Counted from the stretch's first letter, positions 23,804 to 33,118 are shown. The stretch is DNA of 64,000 bases from Micromonospora cathayae (GCF_028993575.1 NZ_CP118615.1:3596001-3660000); one strand, 5' to 3'. Program-made: numbers and translations. The notes: a model not told the origin generated them from the letters alone.

Positions 23804-25393
23804 TCACCAGCGGCCGGCCAGCCGGGCCCGCAGCGGCCGGCCGTCCGGGTCGTAGACCAGCCGGTACGCCGGCAACGCCCAGGCCCGGGTGTACCACGCC
23901 AGCCGCTCGGGCCGGTGCGGGCGGAGCCGGCCCGGTGGCCGGGGGCCGACCCGCCCCCGGTCGTACCAGTCCTGCAACGCGTCCGCGGCGGCGGTGATCG
24001 CCGCGACCGCGTCCGCCGGGTCCAGCAGATCGTCGTCCGCGCTGCCGTCGTCCGGGCGGTCCAGGTGTTCCCGCCACAGCCGCAGCCGCAGGTCCCGGGC
24101 GAAGGTCCGCGCGCCGTCGCCCAGCCCGGCCGGGTCGACCGGCGCGCGCTCGTCCCGGGTCCCGTCGAGCACCGCGCAGGACAGCTCGCTGTCGTGGGTC
24201 CACGAGCGGCGGTTGAAGTTGTCGCTGCCCACGCTGGCCCAGACGTCGTCGACCACGCAGACCTTCGCGTGCACGTAGACCGGCCCACCGTCGTGGTTCT
24301 CCACGTCGAAGACGTGCACCCGGTCGGCGGCGGCCTGCTGGCACAGCGCCAGCGCCTGCTCCCGGCCGACCATGTTCGGCGGCAGCGCCAGCCGTCCGTC
24401 CACGTCCGGGAAGCGCGGCACCACGGCGACCAGGTGCAGCTCCGGGTGCCGGCGCAGGGCACCGGCGAACAGCTCGGCCACCTCCTTGGACCAGAGGTAC
24501 TGGTCCTCCACGTAGATCAGCCGGCGGGCCCGGCGGACCGCCTTGGTGTAGCCCCGGGCCACCGTCCGCTCCCCGTCCGGGGCGAACGAGTACCGCGGGC
24601 GTACCGCCGGATAGGTGCGCAGCACCTGCACGTGGTGCGGGCCGCAGGGCGGCGGGTCCGGGGGCTGCTCGGGCAGCGGGTCCGGGCGCAGGTCCGCGCC
24701 GCGCAACCGGTCCCGCAGGTACGCCATCGGGTTCTCCGAGTCCAGCGGCATCGGGTCGGTCCAGCGTTCCCGGAAGACGGTGTCCAGCGCGCCGACCACC
24801 GGCCCCCGCACCGCCAGCTGCACGTCGTGCCAGGGCGGGTGCGGGCCGTACCGGGGGGACATCTGCACCGCCTGCGGGTCGCCCCGGTGCGTCGCGTCGT
24901 CCCGCCGGCTGTGGCAGAGGTCGATCCCGCCGGCGAACGCGACGTCCCGTTCCGGGTGGCCGGGACGGCGCAGCACCACCAGCTTCTGGTGGTGCGAACC
25001 ACCCCGGCGGACCCGCTGGTCGAGCAGGACCTCACCCCCGGCGGCCGAGATCGTCTCGCTGAGGTCGCGGTTCTCCGCCTCGCTGTACGCCAGCGTGTCC
25101 AGGTGGGACCGCCAGATCAGCCCCTTGACCACCACGCCGCGCTGGGCGGCCCGGGCGAAGAGCTGGGCGACCGTCGGCCCGTCGGGGCGCATCCGCTGGT
25201 CGGGGTCGCCCCGCCAGTCGGTGAAGAACAGGTGGTCGCCGGCCTCGAGCGCCTCGACCTCCCGGACCAGCCGGTCGAAGTAGGCGGCACCGTGAATTAA
25301 CGGCTCGGCAAGGTTTCCGTCGGCCCAGGCGGGTAACTCCGAGATCGGGTTGGCGCGTTCCCCAGTGCTGAGGAACCAGTCCTCGACGGTCAC
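23804..25393 (-). CDS. Phospholipase D-like protein with two HKD-type motifs
   Basis: 529 residues, GTG start with GGGAGG 7 bases upstream. The first motif is HHQKLVVLRRPG followed by DVAFAGGIDLCHSR; the Asp normally seven residues after the first His of HxKxxxxD is replaced by Arg, and an Asp appears later. The second motif, HAKVCVVDDVWASVGSDNFNRRS, is complete. This pattern is seen in actinobacterial cardiolipin-synthase/PLD-like proteins. No membrane helix or signal peptide is visible, so it acts in the cytosol. The substrate may be a phospholipid or another phosphodiester. Confidence 0.85.
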   Translation of the reverse strand: MTVEDWFLSTGERANPISELPAWADGNLAEPLIHGAAYFDRLVREVEALEAGDHLFFTDWRGDPDQRMRPDGPTVAQLFARAAQRGVVVKGLIWRSHLDTLAYSEAENRDLSETISAAGGEVLLDQRVRRGGSHHQKLVVLRRPGHPERDVAFAGGIDLCHSRRDDATHRGDPQAVQMSPRYGPHPPWHDVQLAVRGPVVGALDTVFRERWTDPMPLDSENPMAYLRDRLRGADLRPDPLPEQPPDPPPCGPHHVQVLRTYPAVRPRYSFAPDGERTVARGYTKAVRRARRLIYVEDQYLWSKEVAELFAGALRRHPELHLVAVVPRFPDVDGRLALPPNMVGREQALALCQQAAADRVHVFDVENHDGGPVYVHAKVCVVDDVWASVGSDNFNRRSWTHDSELSCAVLDGTRDERAPVDPAGLGDGARTFARDLRLRLWREHLDRPDDGSADDDLLDPADAVAAITAAADALQDWYDRGRVGPRPPGRLRPHRPERLAWYTRAWALPAYRLVYDPDGRPLRARLAGRW

Positions 25394-25524
25394 GCTCCAG
25401 CCTCCCGGGGTCGACGACGCCCTCACCGTAGGGCCCGGATCGTCGGTCCGCACGCCGGTGGCCGTTTCGGACGTCCACCGAAGGCCATTCCGTGATCAGT
25501 CGGACACCGAGGAGGACACGCACC

Positions 25525-25656
25525 ATGCCGGTCGAGAGGACGCACGCCCAGTCCGAGCAGCACGCCCCGCAGGCGGTGGAGAGCGAGCGCGGAGCGCTGG
25601 TGGCCGTACTGCTCATGGTGATCCTGGGCGTCGCGGGGATCTTCGCGGTCTCCTGA
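25525..25656 (+). CDS. Small single-helix membrane protein (43 aa)
   Basis: This gene is too short for routine ORF listing. ATG 25525 has a strong AGGAGG site 9 bases upstream. The product has a polar N-terminus (MPVERTHAQSEQHAP) and one hydrophobic helix (about 25-42: LVAVLLMVILGVAGIFAV). It is bounded by a downstream hairpin terminator. It has its own promoter space, divergent from the PLD gene. Function unknown. Confidence 0.65.
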   Translation: MPVERTHAQSEQHAPQAVESERGALVAVLLMVILGVAGIFAVS

Positions 25657-25687
25657 CCGCCACCCCTGGGACACCGTACGACCCCAC

Positions 25688-25722
25688 ACGGGCGCCACCG
25701 GTCGGGAACCGGTAGCGCCCGT
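25688..25722. terminator. Hairpin terminator between convergent genes
   Basis: Fifteen-base arms (first arm ACGGGCGCCACCGGT) with a single mismatch flank a 5-base loop. The hairpin begins 31 bases after the small membrane protein stop and ends 9 bases before the pirin stop, so it can serve both. Confidence 0.8.
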
Positions 25723-25731
25723 CCGGTCACC

Positions 25732-26718
25732 TCAGGAGGCCGGACCGCCGTCGGTGTGCGGAACCCGCTCGGTCGGGATCACCCCGAGCCGGCCGGCCTG
25801 GTAGTCCTCGAAGGCCTGAATGAGTTCCTCGCGCGTGTTCATCACGAACGGGCCGTACTGTGCCACCGGCTCCCGGATGGGCTGCCCGCCCATGACGTAG
25901 ACGTCCATCGCCGGGGTACGGCTGTCCTGCCGCTCGTCGGCGGCGAAGCGCAGCGCGTCACCCGGCCCGTGCACGGCGAGCTGGCCGGTGTGGACCGGCC
26001 GGCGGTCGGTGCCGACCGTGCCGCGCCCACCGAGGACGTACACCAGGGCGTTGAAGTCCGGCCGCCAGGGCAGGTCCACCTGGGCGCCCGGCTGCACGGT
26101 GACGTGGGTGATGGTGATCGGGGTGTGCGTGCTGCCCGGCCCCCGGTGCCCGGCCACCTCACCGGCGATGACCCGCAGCAGCGCGCCGCCGTCGGGGGTG
26201 GTCAGCAGGGCCGACTCCTTCCCCCGGATGTCCTGGTAGCGCGGCGGGTTCATCTTCGCCACCCGGGGCAGGTTCACCCAGAGCTGGAGGCCGTGGAAGA
26301 GGCCCCCGCTGACCACCAGGTGCTCCGGCGGGGCCTCGATGTGCAACAGGCCGCTACCCGCGGTCATCCACTGGGTGTCGCCGTTGGTGATCCGGCCGCC
26401 ACCGCCCTGGGAGTCCTGGTGGTCGAAGACACCGTCGATGATGTACGTGACGGTCTCGAAACCCCGGTGCGGATGCCACGGGGTTCCCTTCGGCTCGCCG
26501 GGCGCGTACTCCACCTCGCCCATCTGGTCGAGGTGCAGGAAGGGGTCCAGCTCGGTGACGGGCACCCCGGCGAAGGCCCGGCGGACCGGGAACCCCTCGC
26601 CCTCGAAACCGCTCGGCGCGGTGACCATGCGGCGGACCGGACGGAAGGCGGTGTCGCCGTCGTCCAGCCGGGGCAGGCGTGGCAGGACGAGGACGTCGTC
26701 CACGGTGATGGCGGGCAT
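25732..26718 (-). CDS. Pirin-family protein
   Basis: This 328-residue double cupin shows PFLHLDQMGEVEY and PHRGFETVTYIIDGVFDHQDSQGGGG with the His/His/Glu metal ligands of the N-terminal cupin. It is followed by DTQWMTAGSGLLHIEAPPE and FHGLQLWVNLP, all standard pirin text. The C-terminal cupin is more diverged. Bacterial pirins include quercetin-dioxygenase-like enzymes and redox cofactors; this one cannot be assigned. It is divergent from the flavin oxidase. Confidence 0.92.
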   Translation of the reverse strand: MPAITVDDVLVLPRLPRLDDGDTAFRPVRRMVTAPSGFEGEGFPVRRAFAGVPVTELDPFLHLDQMGEVEYAPGEPKGTPWHPHRGFETVTYIIDGVFDHQDSQGGGGRITNGDTQWMTAGSGLLHIEAPPEHLVVSGGLFHGLQLWVNLPRVAKMNPPRYQDIRGKESALLTTPDGGALLRVIAGEVAGHRGPGSTHTPITITHVTVQPGAQVDLPWRPDFNALVYVLGGRGTVGTDRRPVHTGQLAVHGPGDALRFAADERQDSRTPAMDVYVMGGQPIREPVAQYGPFVMNTREELIQAFEDYQAGRLGVIPTERVPHTDGGPAS

Positions 26719-26907
26719 GGCACCAAATGTAGCCCCAGCCCGGGGCGTCTCCGCCCGCTCCCGGCAGCCGTCGGACCCACCCCTAGGGGTGTCGACTGCG
26801 GGTCATTTCGGCGTGACGCATGGTGGTCAGGTTGATCGACATCAGTGAACATAGTGGTTGTCCGGTTCCGCCCTGATGTACCGGTGACTAGCGATTCCGA
26901 TCGCTCT

Positions 26908-26939
26908 CACCTTCTGTCATGCTCTGGTGACGGAAGGTG
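26908..26939. promoter_or_regulatory. Inverted repeat just upstream of the flavin oxidase gene
   Basis: Twelve-base arms (CACCTTCTGTCA and TGACGGAAGGTG, one mismatch) around an 8-base spacer end 22 bases before the ATG and only 12 bases before the ribosome site. It could be an operator covering the transcription start or an RNA hairpin in the leader. Confidence 0.5.
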
Positions 26940-26961
26940 TGGCACACGACGAGGAGCGCCC

Positions 26962-28587
26962 ATGAAACGACGCAGGCCAGGCCGGACCGGGCCGGAGATC
27001 GCCTTTCCCTGCGCCCGGGCCATGCGTTCCGACGCGGCGCGCCAGCGCGGGCTTCCCGGCGCGCGCGGGCTGCCCCGGGACGCGCCGGCCCCCGGCCCGG
27101 TCTCCTTCCTCGCCCCGACCACGCCCGGCGGTGGGCTCTTCCTCCCGGTCTGTGGCCTCGACCCGCAGACCGGCCCGTTCGGCGGTGGTCCCGGCCCGTG
27201 GAGTCCGGAAGCCGTCGCGCGCCGGCTGCGGCCCCAGTTCGACGGCCGGCTGCACCTGCCCGGCGGCGCCGGCTACGAGGCCGGCCGCTCGGCCTGGCGG
27301 CGCGACGTCGACCAGCAGCCCCTGCTGGTGGCCGAGGTCACCGACGCGGCGGACGTGGCACGGGCCGTGATCACCGCCCGCGAGTTCGAGGTACCGGTCG
27401 GCGTGCAGGCCACCGGGCACGGCACCGTACGCCCCACCGACGACGGGGTGCTGCTGAACCTGGCCCGGCTGACCTACGTCGAGATCGACCCCGAGCGGGC
27501 CACCGCCCGGGTCGGTGGTGGGGCCCGGTGGGGTGACGTCATCGCCGCCGCCGCGCGCTACGGGCTGGCCCCGATCTCCGGTTCCTCGTCCCAGGTGGGC
27601 GTCGCCGGGTACACCCTCGGTGGCGGGCTCGGCTGGTTGTCCCGCCGGTACGGCTTCGCCGCCGACAGTCTGCTGCGCGCCGAGGTGGTGACCGCCGCCG
27701 GCAACCGGCTGGTCGCCGGCCCCGACCACGACGTGGACCTGTGGTGGGCGCTGCGCGGTGGCGGCGGCAACTTCGGCGTGGTCACCGAACTGTTGCTGCG
27801 GCTGTACCCGGTGACCGAGGTCTACGGTGGGCTGGCCTACTTCCCGGCCGAGCGGGCCGGCGACATCCTGGCGTACCACCGGGACCACGCGGCCGACCTG
27901 CCGGACGAGTTCTCCAGCGTGCTGAGCCTGCTCCGGCTGCCCGACCTGCCGGCCACCCCGGAGCCGCTGCGCGGCCGGCCGGTGTTGTCGCTGCGGGTCT
28001 GCCACACCGGGTCGCCGGACCAGGGGCGGCGGGCGCTGGCCCCGCTGCTGGCGGTGGCCGGCCCGCCGCTGCTCGGCGGGTACCGTCAACTGGCCTGGCC
28101 GGCGACCGACCTGCTGGACGGCCCGCAACCGTCACCGCAGATCCTCCAGGCGCACACCGACCTGCTCCAGGGGCTCAGCGACGAACTGATCGAGGTGCTG
28201 CTGGCCGAGATCCACGGCACCGACCGGACCAGCCCGGACGAGTCACCGGTGACCGTGATCGAGTTGCGGCACGTCGGCGGGGCGCTGACCCGTCCCGGCC
28301 CTGACGACGGGCCCGCCGGACACCGGGACGCGACGTACGCGCTGCTCGCGGTGGCCCCGGACCTGCGCCCCACCGATGTGCCGGCGGCCCGGGGGTACCT
28401 GGCGTCCTTCGCCCGGCGGGTGCGGCCGTACGCGACCGGGGGAGTGCTGCTCAACTTCCTCACCGACCCGAGCCGTACCGCGGCGGCGTACCGGCCGGCG
28501 GATCTCGGGCGACTCACCGCCCTCAAGCGGGTCTACGACCCGGAGAACATCTTCCACCGCAACCACAACATCCCGCCCGGCCACTGA
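26962..28587 (+). CDS. FAD-linked oxidase, berberine-bridge-enzyme type
   Basis: 541 residues. ATG 26962 has GAGGAG 7 bases upstream. The FAD-binding PCMH domain (about 110-280) has QPLLVAEVTDAADVARAVITA, then GVQATGHGTVRPTDDGVLLNLARL, with His in ATGHGT the likely covalent FAD anchor, and SQVGVAGYTLGGGLGWLSRRYG. The C-terminal BBE segment ends YDPENIFHRNHNIPPGH. The first 60 residues carry no clear Tat or Sec signal. Such enzymes oxidise sugars, alcohols or polyketide alcohols. It is 6 kb outside the polyketide cluster, so a link is unlikely. Confidence 0.88.
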   Translation: MKRRRPGRTGPEIAFPCARAMRSDAARQRGLPGARGLPRDAPAPGPVSFLAPTTPGGGLFLPVCGLDPQTGPFGGGPGPWSPEAVARRLRPQFDGRLHLPGGAGYEAGRSAWRRDVDQQPLLVAEVTDAADVARAVITAREFEVPVGVQATGHGTVRPTDDGVLLNLARLTYVEIDPERATARVGGGARWGDVIAAAARYGLAPISGSSSQVGVAGYTLGGGLGWLSRRYGFAADSLLRAEVVTAAGNRLVAGPDHDVDLWWALRGGGGNFGVVTELLLRLYPVTEVYGGLAYFPAERAGDILAYHRDHAADLPDEFSSVLSLLRLPDLPATPEPLRGRPVLSLRVCHTGSPDQGRRALAPLLAVAGPPLLGGYRQLAWPATDLLDGPQPSPQILQAHTDLLQGLSDELIEVLLAEIHGTDRTSPDESPVTVIELRHVGGALTRPGPDDGPAGHRDATYALLAVAPDLRPTDVPAARGYLASFARRVRPYATGGVLLNFLTDPSRTAAAYRPADLGRLTALKRVYDPENIFHRNHNIPPGH

Positions 28588-28604
28588 CCGGGGCGGAGAC
28601 GGCG

Positions 28605-28639
28605 CGACGCCGGCCCTCCGACGGGGAGGACCGGCGTCG
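28605..28639. terminator. Hairpin terminator between flavin oxidase and multicopper oxidase genes
   Basis: Fifteen-base arms (first arm CGACGCCGGCCCTCC) with one mismatch flank a 5-base loop between two convergent genes. Confidence 0.8.
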
Positions 28640-28651
28640 GGGAGGGATACG

Positions 28652-30202
28652 TCAGCCGCCGTGCCCCTGGTGCGCGGCGTGCCCGGCACCCTGGCCGCCG
28701 TGGTCGTGGCCGCCCCCGGGGGTGCCCGCCCGCTGCCCCGGCTCGACCACCACGAACTGCCCCATCATCCCCTCGTCCTCGTGGAACAGGATGTGGCAGT
28801 GGTACATGTACGGCGTGTCCGGGTCGGCGTGGTCGGCGAACCGGGCGATGATCCGGTACTGCCGGTTCGGGTAGAGGTAGATGGTGTCCTTCCAGCCGCT
28901 GAGCTGCGGCGGCGGTTGCCGTCCGTCCACGTCGAGCACCTGGAACTGGACGTCGTGCACGTGGAAGTTGTGCTGGAGCGCCTCCTGGCTGCGCACCTCC
29001 CACACCTCCGTGGTGCCCTTGGTGACGGTGGCGTCGATCCGGTCCATGTCCATCGCGTCACCGTTGATCCGGGTGCCGGAGAAGGTGAACGACCGGGTCT
29101 GCGCCGCCTGCGCCGGGTCCAGCCGGGGCGTGTCGACCAGCGTGGCCGGCAGTTCCGGCCGTTCCGCCAGCCGGTCGGCGGCCCGCAGTTGGAGGACGTC
29201 GAAGGTGTCCTCGCCGCCGTTGAACCGCTCCTGCCAGGCGTCCGCGCCCATGTCCGGCGGGTAGCTGCGCAGCACCGGCCGCTCACCGGGGCGCACGTCG
29301 ACCACGATCTCCGCCCGTTCGCCCGGCGAGAGCATCACCCGGTTCATCCGGTACGGCTGGTCGAGCAGCCCGCCGTCCGTGCCGACCAGGGCGAACTCCC
29401 GGTCGTCGGCGAAGCCGAAGTCGAAGACCCGGGCGTTGGACGCGTTCAGCACCCGCAGCCGCACCCGTTCGCTGGTCACGTCCAGGTACGGGGCGGTCGC
29501 GCCGTTGACCACGATGGTGTCACCGAGCAGGCCGACCCCGCTGAACAGCGGCGCGCCCTCCTTGAGGTTCCCGTTGCCGGCGAACCGCTTGTCCTGCACG
29601 ATCACCGGCACGTCGTCCACGCCGTACCGGTTCGGCAGGTCGGCGACCGAGGTGGCCGGGTCGTCGATCAGGAACATCCCGGCGAGTCCCCGGTAGACGT
29701 GCGCGGCGGTCTCGCCGTGCGGGTGCGGGTGGTACCACAGGGTGCTGGCCGGCTGGTCCACCGTCCAGGTGGGGGACCAGCTCCTGCCGGCCGGCACCAT
29801 CTGGTGCGGGCCGCCGTCCATCCGGGCCGGCAGGTGCATGCCGTGCCAGTGCACGGTGGTCTCCTCGTCCAGACCGTTGTGGACGTTCACCAGCACCTGC
29901 TCGCCCCGGGCGGCCCGCAGGGTGGGGCCGAGGTACGCGCCGTTGAAACCCCAGGTGTCGGCGGTACGGTCGCCGAAGTCGTGGCGTCCGGTCTGGGCCC
30001 GCAGCTCGAAGACCCGCCGTCCCTGCGCGTCGACGGTGGACGGTGCCAGCGGCGGCACCGGCAGCGCGTGCACGAAGTCGATCTTGCCGGCGGTGGAGAC
30101 GGTCGTGGAGTTGAACATCCAGGCCACCCCCGCCACGCCGGCCGCGCACAGCAGCACGACGGCGACGGTGGCGAAGATCAGCACTCGCCGCAGCGGGCGC
30201 AT
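28652..30202 (-). CDS. Membrane-anchored multicopper oxidase
   Basis: 516 residues: an N-terminal membrane anchor (about 8-30) and three cupredoxin domains. The copper motifs are all present: HWHG (118-121), YHPHPHG (157-163), HNFHVHDVQF (about 410) and HCHILFHEDEGMM from residue 468, with the type 1 Cys, His and axial Met. The C-terminal tail is His/Gly-rich (GGGHDHGGQGAGHAAHQGHGG region) and may load copper. It acts outside the membrane, probably in copper detoxification (CueO-like) or phenol oxidation. ATG 30202 has GAGGTGA upstream. Confidence 0.92.
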   Translation of the reverse strand: MRPLRRVLIFATVAVVLLCAAGVAGVAWMFNSTTVSTAGKIDFVHALPVPPLAPSTVDAQGRRVFELRAQTGRHDFGDRTADTWGFNGAYLGPTLRAARGEQVLVNVHNGLDEETTVHWHGMHLPARMDGGPHQMVPAGRSWSPTWTVDQPASTLWYHPHPHGETAAHVYRGLAGMFLIDDPATSVADLPNRYGVDDVPVIVQDKRFAGNGNLKEGAPLFSGVGLLGDTIVVNGATAPYLDVTSERVRLRVLNASNARVFDFGFADDREFALVGTDGGLLDQPYRMNRVMLSPGERAEIVVDVRPGERPVLRSYPPDMGADAWQERFNGGEDTFDVLQLRAADRLAERPELPATLVDTPRLDPAQAAQTRSFTFSGTRINGDAMDMDRIDATVTKGTTEVWEVRSQEALQHNFHVHDVQFQVLDVDGRQPPPQLSGWKDTIYLYPNRQYRIIARFADHADPDTPYMYHCHILFHEDEGMMGQFVVVEPGQRAGTPGGGHDHGGQGAGHAAHQGHGG

Positions 30203-30569
30203 GGGCAATCACCTCTGGGTGTGGAGGGGTAGGTACATCAGTAGCCTGGCTCCGTATCGACAGGGGCGTCCACCTGTCCCTCCCAACCCCAGGGAAAACG
30301 CAGGGTTCACCCTGAGCCGGGGCCGAGCCGGCGTCGCCGGCAGGTCAGGGCCGGGTCGGGACGCGCCTGGTCAGCGCGGTGCGGGCGACCCTGACCAGCA
30401 CCATGCCGGCGACGCGCCGTGATCCCGGCCCGACCCTGGAATCGCCAGGACGCGGCCTCAGTCGCGACCCGAGATGTAGGCCGGCTACGGATCACCCTGT
30501 TAAGGTGGCGTATCTACAAGTAGACAAGCTATCTATCTGAGCCGTTGAGTCTCAGGAGGTCGAACGCTG
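30203..30569. promoter_or_regulatory. Divergent promoter region, multicopper oxidase / MMPL
   Basis: This 367-base gap has no convincing gene. The last 70 bases before the MMPL gene are AT-rich. At 30513-30524 they carry a dyad with arms TCTAC and GTAGA around AA, of the size used by TetR/MarR-type repressors, followed by CTATCTATCTGA. No regulator gene is adjacent. Confidence 0.5.
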
Positions 30570-32849
30570 ATGACCGCATCTTCCGCCGCAGCTCCACCGA
30601 CGCGCCGCCCGAGTGTCTTCGAACGCCTCGGCGGGTGGTCCTACCGTCGCCGGTGGATCGCCGTCGTGCTCTGGGTGCTCGTGCTGGCCGGTGTCACGGT
30701 CGCCTCCCAGGTGGTCGGCAGCGACTACCGCAACGACTTCTCGCTGCCCGGCACCGAGAGCCAGCAGTCCCTGGACCTGCTCGAGGAACGCGCCCCGGTG
30801 CAGTCCGGCGAGTCCCTCCAGATCGTCTTCGAACGGGAGGCGGGTCTGCGTGACCCGGCCGTCCAGGGGCGCGTCGAGGCGATGCTCGCCGAGGTCAAGG
30901 AGCTGCCCCACGTCGCCGGCGTGCAGAGCCCGTACGAGGGCTTCGGCATCTCCGAGCAGGGCACCATCGGGTACGCCACGGTCGCGCTGGACGGCCAGTC
31001 CGCCGACGTGCCGGCCGACGACGTACGGAAAATCATCGACGTCGCCGGCGAGGCCGAGGGCGAGGGCCTGCGGGTGGAGCTCGGCGGGGCCCCGATCCGC
31101 GCCGTCCAGGAGGGCGGCGGTGGCGGCGCCGAGTTCGCCGGCATGATCGCCGCCCTGGTCATCATGGTGATCCTGTTCGGCTCGATCGTCGCCGCCAGCC
31201 TGCCGCTGGTGATCGCGATCTTCGGGGTCGGTGCCGCGATCGGCCTGATCGGCCTCGCCTCGCACGTCGCCACCATCGCCGACTTCACCGCCCCGCTGAT
31301 GATGCTGGTCGGCCTCGGCGTCGGCATCGACTACGCCCTGCTGATCTTCTCCCGCTACCGCTCCGAGCTGCTGCGCGGCGTGGACCGCCGGCAGGCCGCC
31401 ATCAACGCCCAGGACACCGCCGGGCGGACGGTCTTCTTCGCCGGCTGCACGGTCATCCTGGCCCTGATGGGCCTGGTCGTGCTCGGCCTCGGCTCCCTCC
31501 AGGGCGTCGCGCTCGCCGTCGCGCTGACCGTGCTGGTCACCATGCTCGCCTCGCTCACCCTGCTGCCCGCGCTGCTGGCCATCGTCGGCGGCCGGATCGA
31601 GAAGGGCGTGCAGAAGCGGATCGCCAAGGGCAAGGCCACCGAGGGCGCGGTGTGGCGGCGCTGGGTGACCTGGGTGCAGAAGTACCGCTGGCTCAACGCC
31701 CTGGTCCCGCTGGCCGTCCTGGTCGCCCTGGCGGTCCCGGTGATCAACATGAACCTCGGCTTCGCCGACGCCGGCAACGACCCGGAGAGCACCCACAGCC
31801 GCCAGGCGTACGACCTGCTGGCCGAGGGCTTCGGGCCGGGCTTCAACGGGCCGCTGATCGTCCTCTCCGACGGCAGCCCGGAGGACGCCACCCGGGCCCA
31901 GAGCGCCATCGGGGCGACCGACGGCGTCGCCACCGCCGTACCGCCGAACACCATCGGCGAGAACCTGTCGCTGATCATCGTGCTGCCGGAGTCCAAGCCG
32001 CAGGACCAGGCGACCATGGACCTGGTCGACCGGCTGCGGGAGAACGTCCTGCCGCCGGTGGCGCAGGAGACCGGGGCGACGTACCTGATCGGCGGCAGCA
32101 CCGCCGCCACGGTGGACTTCTCCGAGGCGGTGGCCGCGAAGATGCCCATCTTCGTGCTGGTCGTGGTCGGGCTCTCCATCCTGCTGCTGATCCTGGTCTT
32201 CCGGTCGCTGCTCATCCCGCTGTTCGCCTCGGTGCTCAACGTGCTCAGCGTGGGCGTGGCGCTGGGCATCATGACCCTGGTCTTCCAGGACGGCCGGCTC
32301 GGCGTCGAGCCCGGCCCGATCGAGGCGTACGTGCCGGTCATGATCTTCGCGGTGGCCTTCGGTCTCTCCATGGACTACCAGGTCTTCCTCCTCTCCCGGA
32401 TGCACGAGGAGTGGGAGCGGACCAAGGACCCCACCCTGGCGATCCGCGAGGGCATCGCGACGACCGGGAAGGTGGTCACCGCGGCCGGCGCGATCATGGT
32501 GGTGGTGTTCGCCGCCTTCATGCTCAGCCCCACCCGGATGCTTGCCCAGTTCGGGCTCGGCCTGGCGGTGGCGATCCTGGCGGACGCCCTGCTGATCGGC
32601 TGCCTGATCCTGCCCGCCCTGATGCAGATCTTCGGGCGGAAGGCATGGTGGCTGCCCCGCTTCCTGGCGCGGGCGCTGCCCCGGGTCGCTCTCGAGCACA
32701 GCGGTGCCGACCGGCCTGCCGATGGTCCGGCCGACCGGGACACCGACCGGCCGACCGACGGGCCCACCGATCGGTCCACCGATCGGCCTGCTGACGGGCC
32801 CGCCGATCGGCCCGCCGACCGGGAGGCGGCGCAGGCCAGGCGGACCTGA
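30570..32849 (+). CDS. MMPL-family RND transporter
   Basis: 759 residues, AGGAGG site 9 bases before the ATG. There are twelve membrane helices in two blocks of six: the first helix near 29-48, helices 2-6 at about 190-345, and the second block at about 375-395 and 530-690. The extracytoplasmic domains are at about 50-185 and 395-530. The conserved GLGVGIDYALLIFSRYRSEL (helix 4) and its second copy AFGLSMDYQVFLLSRMHEEW carry the proton-relay Asp-Tyr pairs. MMPL proteins export lipids, siderophores or antibiotics. The C-terminal tail is an unusual Asp/Arg/Pro repeat. It may belong to the chromosome rather than the neighbouring cluster. Confidence 0.92.
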   Translation: MTASSAAAPPTRRPSVFERLGGWSYRRRWIAVVLWVLVLAGVTVASQVVGSDYRNDFSLPGTESQQSLDLLEERAPVQSGESLQIVFEREAGLRDPAVQGRVEAMLAEVKELPHVAGVQSPYEGFGISEQGTIGYATVALDGQSADVPADDVRKIIDVAGEAEGEGLRVELGGAPIRAVQEGGGGGAEFAGMIAALVIMVILFGSIVAASLPLVIAIFGVGAAIGLIGLASHVATIADFTAPLMMLVGLGVGIDYALLIFSRYRSELLRGVDRRQAAINAQDTAGRTVFFAGCTVILALMGLVVLGLGSLQGVALAVALTVLVTMLASLTLLPALLAIVGGRIEKGVQKRIAKGKATEGAVWRRWVTWVQKYRWLNALVPLAVLVALAVPVINMNLGFADAGNDPESTHSRQAYDLLAEGFGPGFNGPLIVLSDGSPEDATRAQSAIGATDGVATAVPPNTIGENLSLIIVLPESKPQDQATMDLVDRLRENVLPPVAQETGATYLIGGSTAATVDFSEAVAAKMPIFVLVVVGLSILLLILVFRSLLIPLFASVLNVLSVGVALGIMTLVFQDGRLGVEPGPIEAYVPVMIFAVAFGLSMDYQVFLLSRMHEEWERTKDPTLAIREGIATTGKVVTAAGAIMVVVFAAFMLSPTRMLAQFGLGLAVAILADALLIGCLILPALMQIFGRKAWWLPRFLARALPRVALEHSGADRPADGPADRDTDRPTDGPTDRSTDRPADGPADRPADREAAQARRT
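32702..32826. repeat. 12-base-period repeats encoding the MMPL C-terminal tail
   Basis: About ten imperfect copies of a GACCGGCCNACC-like 12-base unit encode a tail of four-residue units such as ADGP, ADRP, TDGP and TDRP. The tail is hydrophilic and presumably disordered and cytosolic. Repeats of this kind expand and contract easily, so length should vary between strains. Confidence 0.75.
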
Positions 32850-32863
32850 GGCGATGACGGTCG

Positions 32864-32940
32864 CCGCAGGCCCCTGACCGGGGGCCTGCGGCCGGGTCCG
32901 GCCCGTCGGCGACGCACGGCGTCGCCGACGGGCCGGACCC
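32864..32940 (+). terminator. Tandem hairpin terminators after the MMPL gene
   Basis: The first hairpin (32864-32891) has perfect 11-base arms starting CCGCAGGCCCC. The second (32894-32940) has perfect 22-base arms, first half GGGTCCGGCCCG, around a 3-base ACG loop. The pair starts 15 bases after the MMPL stop. The second is the longest perfect hairpin I noticed in the window. Confidence 0.85.
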
Positions 32941-33118
32941 ACTGGCGGCCGGCCAGGACCGGGCTGGACGGGAAGAGCACGAGGTCAGTCAGTCGCACGC
33001 GGTTCCCCGGAGGGTCCGCGCCGCAGGTGGTCCCGCCGTTCGGCGGCGAGGACCGCGCCGGAGCGGGCGGGCGGACGGGGATGCATCGGCCGCGGGAGCA
33101 CGAGAGGGAGGGATGCTG

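Noticed and set aside
26962..32849. Flavin oxidase, multicopper oxidase and MMPL as cluster tailoring and export genes
   Set aside because: Strong terminators, an IS remnant and a gene-free gap separate them from the SARP, and their promoter regions lack the shared CGGCTCGAA motif. The MMPL remains possible but unsupported.
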